NCBI GenBank assembly: GCA_029210465.1
Contig: JARGDL010000007.1
Coordinates: 53,125-117,124 of the forward strand
Direction of reading: 5' to 3'
DNA length: 64,000 bases
Source of the DNA: Stygiobacter electus
GTDB lineage: Bacteria > Bacteroidota > Ignavibacteria > Ignavibacteriales > Melioribacteraceae
A program made the translations under genes and the position numbers. Below the pieces are notes generated by a model. That model did not search any database, had not been told where the DNA came from, and was given only the letters and a program-made list of their open reading frames with translations. Shown here piece by piece: positions 57,883 to 64,000 of the stretch (position 1 is its first letter; each line of letters starts with the position of its first letter).

Positions 57883-57913
57883 TTAAAATAAAAGCAGCGG
57901 ATTTAACCGCTGC
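57883..57913 (-). terminator. Rho-independent terminator of the exporter operon
   Basis: The stem GCAGCGG (57894-57900) and CCGCTGC (57907-57913) with a six-base loop is followed, on the minus strand, by TTTTATTTT. On the plus strand no T run follows, so it serves the minus-strand operon ending at 57943. Confidence 0.82.
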
Positions 57914-57942
57914 CTTGAGGGGGTTTATGAAGATAGCTGGAA

Positions 57943-58482
57943 TTAAAAAAATCGTGGACTAATTCTAAGTCCAACACTTGAACTCCAGCCAACTATATTA
58001 AGTCCATCAGAATAAATACCTGCATCAAAATTTAAATACACATTTTGAATAATATTATAATCAACACCTGCACCAAATCTGGCATCAAAAATATTTTTGG
58101 TCTCTTCAATACCATTTAATCTGTAATTGTAATTTCTGTAGGTATAAACAATTCCAGAAGAAAAGTATGGTCTAATAACATTAGTATCAAAAGGAGTAAA
58201 ATAAGCTGAAAGGTGAGTGCGTAAATCAGTTTCATCTCCCAAATTATTCTTTAAGTCATCTTTAAAGTATTCACCAGTAAACGCTACTGTGAAATCTTTG
58301 TTAATATTATAACCTAAAATTATTCCATAGCCAAAAGGGACTTCAATTTCAGTTAGTTTTTGACCATCGCCAATGTTTTCAAATCTAGTTCCAACCAAAC
58401 CAATTGAAAAACTATTTTGGGCATAAACTGAGCTAATAAATAAAACATAAATAAATAAAGCTGCTTTGATTAATTTTTTCAT
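57943..58482 (-). CDS. Small outer-membrane beta-barrel protein
   Basis: The 179-residue product has a signal peptide (about 1-21, ending VYA) and alternating beta strands ending in the aromatic Arg-Phe-Phe typical of OmpA/OmpW-type barrels. Function unknown. It follows the second permease gene after 7 bases and is the last gene of the exporter operon, before a terminator. Confidence 0.72.
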   Translation of the reverse strand: MKKLIKAALFIYVLFISSVYAQNSFSIGLVGTRFENIGDGQKLTEIEVPFGYGIILGYNINKDFTVAFTGEYFKDDLKNNLGDETDLRTHLSAYFTPFDTNVIRPYFSSGIVYTYRNYNYRLNGIEETKNIFDARFGAGVDYNIIQNVYLNFDAGIYSDGLNIVGWSSSVGLRISPRFF

Positions 58483-58489
58483 ATTAACC

Positions 58490-59644
58490 TCATTTTTGTT
58501 TTTTAATTAAGTGATTTATCCTTATGTAAGAAAGTACGTAGTATAGAATTGATATCATAATTAAATGAATTATTATCAAATAAATATTTTCAAAAGATGC
58601 TTCCATATGATAAATTTTTATAAATGCGTTTGAATATGGAGTGAAAGGAATTAACCAAGAAAATATTCTTAAGAAAAATGGTAATGATTCTTGTGGCCAG
58701 CTAAATCCTGAAATTAAAAATATTGGATATGATGTTAATGATAAAAATTGAATAACTAAAATTTTTCTTGGGAAAAATGAACTAATAAAAATGCTAAAGA
58801 AAATAATTGAAAGTATTGTTATGAAAGTAATTATTATGAATGGAATTATATGACCTGAAAAATTAATTTTAAATAAATTTAATACTAAACCAAATAGAAA
58901 CATTGAATATGATGAATAAAGAATTAAATAGAATAAGCTTTTACCAATAATAATTTTATTTATAGAATTATTAGATAATTTTTGTAAAATTCTTAATGTT
59001 GAAAATTCTCTTTCTTTTGCAAAACTTTCTGAAAGGCCAATTAATAATGTTTGATGTAATATTAAAATTAATACAGCTGGAATTAAAAAGTCGCCGTAGC
59101 TTTCTGTTATATTATATAAATTACGAATATCAGCATGGATTGGTTCAATCATTCCAAATGATTGTTTGTAATTGAACCCTTGAGAAAGAAAATATTTTAA
59201 TTTGATGTTTGAATTAAAATTGTTGATTACTTCATTAATTGATTTATTAATGTCATTTGAAATTAAAAACCTTGTAGAGTTTAAAAATAATTTTACTGTA
59301 GTACCTCTACCATTTCTTAAAGTTGCTTCAAAATTTTTGGGAATATATAAAATCCCAAATTCTTCTAATTTATTAATATCATTTTTAGCATGGAAAAAGT
59401 CTCTGCTTATTTTTTTTACTTTTATCAATTTGTGTGCATCAAGATTTCTAATTAAAAAATTTGATAAATAAGAATTGTCATTATCTACAACTACTATATT
59501 GACATCTATTTCGGATTTGTTAATGTAAATAGAGCTGTAAAAAAAAGCATAAAAAATTGGAGCAATTAAAAGAATAGTAATCAGATTCCTATCTTTTATT
59601 ATACGTCTAATTTCTCTATAAAAAATTATTTTTATTGCATTCAT
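58490..59644 (-). CDS. ABC-2 type exporter permease (YbhR/YhhJ-like), second copy
   Basis: The 384-residue inner-membrane protein has one N-terminal helix (about 20-38), a large extracytoplasmic loop (VVDNDNSYLS region), and five C-terminal helices (about 180-375). This is the layout of ABC-2 permeases of the YbhS/YbhR type. It is paralogous to the next permease upstream, and the two should form a heterodimer. No ATP-binding protein gene is in the operon. Confidence 0.87.
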   Translation of the reverse strand: MNAIKIIFYREIRRIIKDRNLITILLIAPIFYAFFYSSIYINKSEIDVNIVVVDNDNSYLSNFLIRNLDAHKLIKVKKISRDFFHAKNDINKLEEFGILYIPKNFEATLRNGRGTTVKLFLNSTRFLISNDINKSINEVINNFNSNIKLKYFLSQGFNYKQSFGMIEPIHADIRNLYNITESYGDFLIPAVLILILHQTLLIGLSESFAKEREFSTLRILQKLSNNSINKIIIGKSLFYLILYSSYSMFLFGLVLNLFKINFSGHIIPFIIITFITILSIIFFSIFISSFFPRKILVIQFLSLTSYPIFLISGFSWPQESLPFFLRIFSWLIPFTPYSNAFIKIYHMEASFENIYLIIIHLIMISILYYVLSYIRINHLIKKQK

Positions 59645-59652
59645 TTTATAGT

Positions 59653-60822
59653 TTAATCTAAATCTTTGTTAGAATTTTTAATTTTATACGAGATTGATAA
59701 AAATGTAATTACCAATGAAATCATAATTAAAGCAGAGAATATTAATATTTCATTTTTGATATAACTCAAGCTACAATTCATATACATTATTTTTATGGAT
59801 GAATTTATGAAATAAGTAAAAGGCATTGTATATGCAATTGAAGCATGAATGTTTGGCATAGCCCAAAGTGGAAAGGTGAAACCGCTGAATATAAATGCCG
59901 GAGTGTTAAAAAACACTACTACTTCAGTAGCAAGTTGTTGGTCTTTTATTAATGAAGAAACGGCAAATGCTATTAACAAATTTGTTAATACAAAAATTAT
60001 ATAAATAAAAAATAAATTAGTGTATGCTCCTTTCACATGAATGTTAAAAAAAGGAAATATGATAAAAAGTATTAATAAAATGTTTGTAATATGAATTAAA
60101 AAATGAGATGTTAATTTTCCAATAATAATATTGAATGAACTAAATTTTGATATTCTTACTAATTCGTTAAAACTTCCATGAGAAAATTCAGATGAAAAAA
60201 CTAAGACTGAAGAAATCATAATCATCATTTGCAAAGTAAATCCAATAAGTCCTGGAACTAAATAATTCAAATAGCTATAATTATAATTATAAAGGCTTGC
60301 TGTTTCAATTCTAACTGGATTAATAATATCAAGAGATTTATTAAAAGAGTTACCTTTAGATCTAATTTTTTTTAGTAAGATTGAAGCTGAAACTGTTTTT
60401 ATAATAGTTGTTGCATCTTTAAGTATAATATTGTTAAAAATTAAGTTTGATGAATTAATATAAACCACAATTGTTGAATTCTTATTCATTTTAATATTCT
60501 TTTCAAATCCTTTTGGGATATAAAAAGCGGCGTGAACACTTCCACTTTTAAAATCATTCTTAACTTCTTCCAGATTAAAATTATATTTTACTATTCTTAA
60601 TGAGCTGGAAGATTCGACTTGTTCAATTATTTTTTGGGATAGGGAAGAATTATCATTATCATAAATTGAGACAGGAATTTCTCTAATGATTTCTTGCTTG
60701 TAAATAAATCCATATGTTAAAAAAATTATTATTGGTAAAATGATAGAAATTAAATACAAAGTTTTTCTTTCAAATATCCTATTAAATTCTCTAAGTAATA
60801 TTTTAATATATGCCGATGTCAT
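59653..60822 (-). CDS. ABC-2 type exporter permease (YbhS-like), first copy
   Basis: The 389-residue protein has the same plan: an N-terminal helix (about 20-40), a periplasmic loop (SIYDNDNSSLSQ, about 50-180), then helices from about 185 to 380, including LVPGLIGFTLQMMIMIS. The HlyD gene ends 2 bases upstream and the second permease begins 8 bases downstream. Confidence 0.87.
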   Translation of the reverse strand: MTSAYIKILLREFNRIFERKTLYLISIILPIIIFLTYGFIYKQEIIREIPVSIYDNDNSSLSQKIIEQVESSSSLRIVKYNFNLEEVKNDFKSGSVHAAFYIPKGFEKNIKMNKNSTIVVYINSSNLIFNNIILKDATTIIKTVSASILLKKIRSKGNSFNKSLDIINPVRIETASLYNYNYSYLNYLVPGLIGFTLQMMIMISSVLVFSSEFSHGSFNELVRISKFSSFNIIIGKLTSHFLIHITNILLILFIIFPFFNIHVKGAYTNLFFIYIIFVLTNLLIAFAVSSLIKDQQLATEVVVFFNTPAFIFSGFTFPLWAMPNIHASIAYTMPFTYFINSSIKIMYMNCSLSYIKNEILIFSALIMISLVITFLSISYKIKNSNKDLD

Positions 60823-60824
60823 AA

Positions 60825-61805
60825 TTATAAAATGAAATTAACTGTCATTCCAGGTTTTAAATCTTCAAGAAATTTTAATGGTTTTAAGTGAATTTCAAAA
60901 GTGCGTAAATCAAAATCACCTTTTTGATTAGTTGGTTTCCAGGTTGCAAAATCAGCCATTGGAGCTATATAATCTACTTTAAAGTCGTAGTTATTATTGT
61001 TCAATGATGGTATAGTCCCTTGAATTATTCTACCAATTTTAACTTTACTTAATAAATCTTCACGAATTTGAATTGTTACATAATATTTGCTTTTATCTAT
61101 TATTGTCACAATGGGATATCCGCTATTAATAATTTCACCTTCATCAGCAATTATTTGATAAACTTCTCCATCAATAGGAGATTTAAGTTTTAATTCATCA
61201 TAATAAGCCAGTGCCTCTTTATAAGCATTCTCAGCTTGAAAGAACAATTGTTCTGAAGCAGTAATCTCTTCATCTCTTGCACCTTTATTAACTAAATTTA
61301 ATTTAGCCTTAGCAGCTTCCATTTGTGATTTAGCAGCTTGATATTTAAATACCATTTCATCCATCTCTTGTTGTGAAATTACTTTATCATTAAAAAGTTT
61401 TATAAATCTTTCATATGTTTTGCTTACATAATCAAATTGAGATTTTGCTTGTTCAAAAAGTTTTTGAGTAGCTTCTTTTTCTTCACTTCTAACGCCATTT
61501 TTCACTAATTGATATTTAGCCTTTGCTGCTTCCATTAATGCTTTTGTTTGTTCCACTTTAGCATCCATTTCTTTGCTTTCAAGAATAGCTAATATTTGCC
61601 CTCTTTTAACCTTGTCACTTTTTCCAACTAAAACTGAATCGATTCTACCAGGAATTTTTGATGAAACATCAATTTCTGTTGCTTCGACTATTCCGCTAAT
61701 AACTATTTCTTCTTTATGGAGAGAGTTATTTATTATAAAGATTAGAGATATTAGTATAACTAAAAATGGTATCACCATTACAATTTTATTCGTCTTTATT
61801 TTCAT
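60825..61805 (-). CDS. HlyD/YbhG-type membrane fusion protein
   Basis: The 326-residue periplasmic adaptor has one N-terminal membrane helix (about 8-26), a biotinyl-lipoyl-like half (SSKIPGRIDSVLVGKSDKVKRG), a long alpha-helical coiled coil (about 75-205, with two similar segments carrying VKNGVRSEE and VNKGARDEE), and a beta-barrel end (LKPGMTVNFIL). It would connect the inner-membrane permeases to the TolC channel. Confidence 0.92.
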   Translation of the reverse strand: MKIKTNKIVMVIPFLVILISLIFIINNSLHKEEIVISGIVEATEIDVSSKIPGRIDSVLVGKSDKVKRGQILAILESKEMDAKVEQTKALMEAAKAKYQLVKNGVRSEEKEATQKLFEQAKSQFDYVSKTYERFIKLFNDKVISQQEMDEMVFKYQAAKSQMEAAKAKLNLVNKGARDEEITASEQLFFQAENAYKEALAYYDELKLKSPIDGEVYQIIADEGEIINSGYPIVTIIDKSKYYVTIQIREDLLSKVKIGRIIQGTIPSLNNNNYDFKVDYIAPMADFATWKPTNQKGDFDLRTFEIHLKPLKFLEDLKPGMTVNFIL

Positions 61806-61814
61806 TTTAATCTC

Positions 61815-63269
61815 CTAATTATTCCAAACTTTGAAGAAATCTTGTGTTTTACCTAATTGTAAGTATAGATTCGCTAAAGTCAAATAATATTGATACAAAA
61901 TTGTACTTCTTTCCAATTCAACTTTTTCAAGGGATAAATGAGCATCTATTACTTCTAAAGAAGTACCCATACCAGTTTCAAATCTTTTTTCATTCTGTCT
62001 TAAATTTTCCTTAGCCAACTCTAAAGAAGAAATCAATTTATGATAATCATTTATTTTATTAGTTATTTCCAAATTTGTATTAGTTAGTAATAATTCAATT
62101 TTTGATTTTGTATCTCTTTCAATAAGATCAACTTCTTCTTGAAGATGTTTAGCCGATTGCAATTTCAAGTAATCTTTAAAGCCATTAAAAAGATTATAAT
62201 TTAATTGAATACCAACAGCCCAACGTGGTTCTAAACTTGAAAGGTATTCAGGATAAATTTCATATTTACCAAATGCAAACAAAGAAGGCAAAAAAGCCGA
62301 TCTTACAAAATTGTAATTACTGGTAGCAACCTCTTTTTTTGCCTCAAGGATTTTTAAAATTGGTTGATTATCGAATGCAATTGACTTTAATGAATCAACA
62401 TTAAAGGTTGTAGGAATATATTTTAATGAATCAATAAAGATAATTGAATAATTTTTGTCAATATTAGTTATAGTTTTGAATGATTCAATTGAAAGTGCAA
62501 GATTATTTATATCTTTATCTAAATTTCTTTCTGCTTCAGCTAATGCAACTTCAGTTCTAAGTAAATTGTGTTTAGCAATTAATCCTTCGCTAAATAATTT
62601 TTCTGCTTTTAATTTATGTCCAATTATACCATTTAATATATTTTTTCTTGTTGTTACAATATTCTGAAGTAAAACAACTTTTAAATAAGAGTCAATTGTT
62701 TGTAAAACAATGTCATTTTTAACTTTTAGTAGTTCATATTTTGAGGAATTTAATTCATTAAAAGCATATCTATTTGCTGCTAATAATTTACCACCAACAA
62801 AAATTGGTTGAGTAATTGTAAAAGTCCCTGTATAATAATTTTGTTCCTTAAACGTTTCTTGAAAACTTGGTATCAAATTGTTTAAAATTGAAGAGAATTG
62901 GTTTTTTAATTGAAGTTTTTGAGCATCTGTTAAACCAGATTTACCTGATAAAATGCTATAGATGTTTGCAAATTCAACTTGATTTGATGACTGTAAATTT
63001 ATTATAACATCTCGAATTGGATCCAGATTAATATCCATATCTTTATTCAAGTGAGTATAACTCAAAGCAAAATTTATGTTAGGTAAAAAGTTGCCATAAC
63101 TAGATTTATAATCAAAATTTTTCTGATTATATTTTTCTTCATATTGTTTAATAAGTAAATTATTATCTAATGAAATATTTACTGCATCGTATAAATTTAA
63201 TTTCATTTCTTGTGGAAATAACAAGGTTGTATTAATCAAACAAATAAAAATCAAATAAAATTTTTTCAT
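61815..63269 (-). CDS. TolC-family outer-membrane efflux channel
   Basis: The 484-residue protein has a signal peptide (about 1-20) and two TolC repeat halves made of long helices, for example NRYAFNELNSSKYELL and a final repeat with RFETGMGTSLEVIDA. I chose the ATG at 63269, which opens with a proper basic-hydrophobic signal; the frame stays open a further 10 codons upstream, without support. A palindrome at 63270-63285 lies directly before it. Confidence 0.92.
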   Translation of the reverse strand: MKKFYLIFICLINTTLLFPQEMKLNLYDAVNISLDNNLLIKQYEEKYNQKNFDYKSSYGNFLPNINFALSYTHLNKDMDINLDPIRDVIINLQSSNQVEFANIYSILSGKSGLTDAQKLQLKNQFSSILNNLIPSFQETFKEQNYYTGTFTITQPIFVGGKLLAANRYAFNELNSSKYELLKVKNDIVLQTIDSYLKVVLLQNIVTTRKNILNGIIGHKLKAEKLFSEGLIAKHNLLRTEVALAEAERNLDKDINNLALSIESFKTITNIDKNYSIIFIDSLKYIPTTFNVDSLKSIAFDNQPILKILEAKKEVATSNYNFVRSAFLPSLFAFGKYEIYPEYLSSLEPRWAVGIQLNYNLFNGFKDYLKLQSAKHLQEEVDLIERDTKSKIELLLTNTNLEITNKINDYHKLISSLELAKENLRQNEKRFETGMGTSLEVIDAHLSLEKVELERSTILYQYYLTLANLYLQLGKTQDFFKVWNN

Positions 63270-63285
63270 ATTATACCTGTATAAT
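63270..63285. promoter_or_regulatory. Palindrome carrying the tolC ribosome site in its loop
   Basis: ATTATA-CCTG-TATAAT is a perfect 6-base inverted repeat around four bases, ending next to the tolC start at 63269. On the coding strand the loop is CAGG, the only ribosome-site-like sequence present. It could be a protein-binding site or an RNA hairpin at the start site. Confidence 0.4.
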
Positions 63286-63299
63286 GAATCAATATTCAT
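63284..63299. promoter_or_regulatory. Candidate TetR operator upstream of tolC (ATGAAT-N4-ATTCAT)
   Basis: ATGAAT-CAAT-ATTCAT is a perfect 6-base inverted repeat in the 45-base gap between the TetR gene and tolC. Essentially the same motif occurs before the TetR gene itself, as expected of an operator bound by the encoded repressor. Confidence 0.5.
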
Positions 63300-63314
63300 A
63301 ATAAATTTAAAAAA

Positions 63315-63902
63315 TTATTTTTCTATACCATATTTGATAATAAACTTTATGTTTTGACGAATTTTATTTAATGGATAATTTTTAGGATCAACTGCCCAAT
63401 GTTGTAATAGTGTTTTAATGGCTCCAAAAATGAAATATCTTAATATTTTTATGTCAACAGATGAACTAATTTGATTTTTTTGAATACCTTCTTTAATTAT
63501 CTCTTCACCAAGGTTTAAAAACTTTTCATAATATTCTGTAAAATATTCTTCTGCACTTCTTTGAATATGATTTTGTTCATTAACAAATACTAAAGCAAGA
63601 TTAGGATTTTCAATATAAATATCGAATATTAAATCAATCATCGAATCAAATTTTTCAAAAGGGGAAATGTCATCATTTTCTTTTATTGATTTTAATTCAG
63701 TATATAGCTTGCGCCAGATGTTTTCAAAAATTTTCAAAAGTATGTCTTCTTTGTCTTTAAAATAAAGATAAACACTCCCAGCGGCAACTTCTGCTACTTC
63801 TGCTATTTTTGCAATTTTTGCTTTATGGTATCCCACTTCTGCAAAAACTTTAATAGCAGCTTCTAAAATATCTTTTTCTTTATTACCTTCTTTAATTCTC
63901 AT
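63315..63902 (-). CDS. TetR/AcrR-family transcription repressor
   Basis: The 195-residue protein has a standard TetR DNA-binding helix-turn-helix at about residues 8-55 (AAIKVFAEVGYHKAKIAKIAEVAEVAAGSVYLYFKDKED in outline) and a variable ligand-binding half. The start at 63902 (MRIKEGNKEKD) gives a normal N-terminus; eight further upstream codons are unsupported. It is the first gene of the exporter operon and very probably its own regulator. Confidence 0.92.
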   Translation of the reverse strand: MRIKEGNKEKDILEAAIKVFAEVGYHKAKIAKIAEVAEVAAGSVYLYFKDKEDILLKIFENIWRKLYTELKSIKENDDISPFEKFDSMIDLIFDIYIENPNLALVFVNEQNHIQRSAEEYFTEYYEKFLNLGEEIIKEGIQKNQISSSVDIKILRYFIFGAIKTLLQHWAVDPKNYPLNKIRQNIKFIIKYGIEK

Positions 63903-63910
63903 AATTATTA

Positions 63911-63926
63911 ATGAATAACAATTCAA
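63911..63926. promoter_or_regulatory. Candidate TetR operator upstream of the TetR gene (ATGAAT-N4-ATTCAA)
   Basis: ATGAAT-AACA-ATTCAA matches the inverted repeat before tolC in both arms except the last base. It lies 8 bases upstream of the TetR start codon, in the 5' leader or promoter. The remaining 74 bases to the window end are AT-rich and hold no gene I can see. Confidence 0.5.
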
Positions 63927-64000
63927 AAATAAGTTGATTAATTTATTTTGTCAAGTATTTATTAAAAAAATATTATAGAGACATCTTTTATGTTAAAAAA

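Noticed and set aside
57894..57913. Terminator for the GH13 gene on the plus strand
   Set aside because: The hairpin is followed on the plus strand by CTTGAGGGGG, not a T run; on the minus strand a T-rich run follows, so it belongs to the exporter operon.

Overview
The window is a strongly AT-rich (by eye about 70% A+T), densely coded stretch of bacterial chromosome. It combines type IX secretion genes (PorU-like, PorV-like and PorZ-like proteins, several cargo-type C-terminal sorting domains), a bacillithiol gene (bshC), bacterial microcompartment (BMC) shell proteins with a BMC-type deoxyribose-phosphate aldolase, and promoter-like TAnnTTTG elements of the Bacteroidota kind. Together these point to the Bacteroidota/Chlorobiota group, most likely the Ignavibacteria. 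This is inferred from gene content, since no rRNA is present. I see no tRNA, rRNA, CRISPR array, insertion sequence, prophage or intergenic gap above 300 bases.

Layout: (1) 43-13519 (+): an operon-like run with PorU sortase, PorV, an M6-protease-like surface protein with a ruined zinc site, a zinc-protease/beta-propeller/beta-barrel protein, a DUF5683-like membrane protein, and the GTPase Der. (2) 13601-18191 (+): CoA-disulfide-reductase-like flavoprotein, upp, rel, ruvX. (3) 18275-19290 (+): two BMC shell proteins and a terminator. (4) 19301-22835 (+): YbbR protein, tmk, S41 protease and a zinc-ribbon membrane protein, meeting a DnaQ/GIY-YIG nuclease on the other strand. (5) 24583-29240 (+): YmdB-like phosphodiesterase, folD, BMC-type deoC, a HicB-like protein, a SpoU methyltransferase and aroA, converging on bshC. 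(6) 30969-37707: a ROK protein, then on the minus strand crp/fnr, a PHP phosphoesterase, a PorZ-like propeller protein and an ABC-F ATPase. (7) 37864-41509 (+): gapA, pgk, rhomboid protease and a small lipoprotein, converging on recQ. (8) 44257-48880 (+): 3-hydroxyacyl-CoA dehydrogenase and acetate kinase, then an atypical SDR and a COG2509 flavoprotein. (9) 54192-48866 (-): mutS, a DUF1684 lipoprotein, aroF and tyrA. (10) 54313-57876 (+): a 1187-residue GH13-family protein. (11) 63902-57943 (-): a TetR/TolC/HlyD/two-permease exporter operon ending in a small outer-membrane barrel, with no ATPase gene.

How the genes fit together: PorU, PorV and the PorZ-like protein would serve type IX secretion, and the M6-like protein carries a matching C-terminal sorting domain. 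The shell proteins plus DeoC, whose N-terminus resembles an encapsulation peptide, are a scattered part of a sugar-phosphate/aldehyde microcompartment; acetate kinase could lie downstream of it. GapA, Pgk, AckA and the hydroxyacyl-CoA dehydrogenase fit a fermentative or facultative carbon metabolism. AroF, AroA and TyrA supply aromatic amino acids. The most rewarding items for a second look are the BMC/DeoC set, the inactive-looking M6 protein, the ATPase-less exporter with its repeated palindromes, the three-part protease/propeller/barrel protein and the very large GH13 protein.
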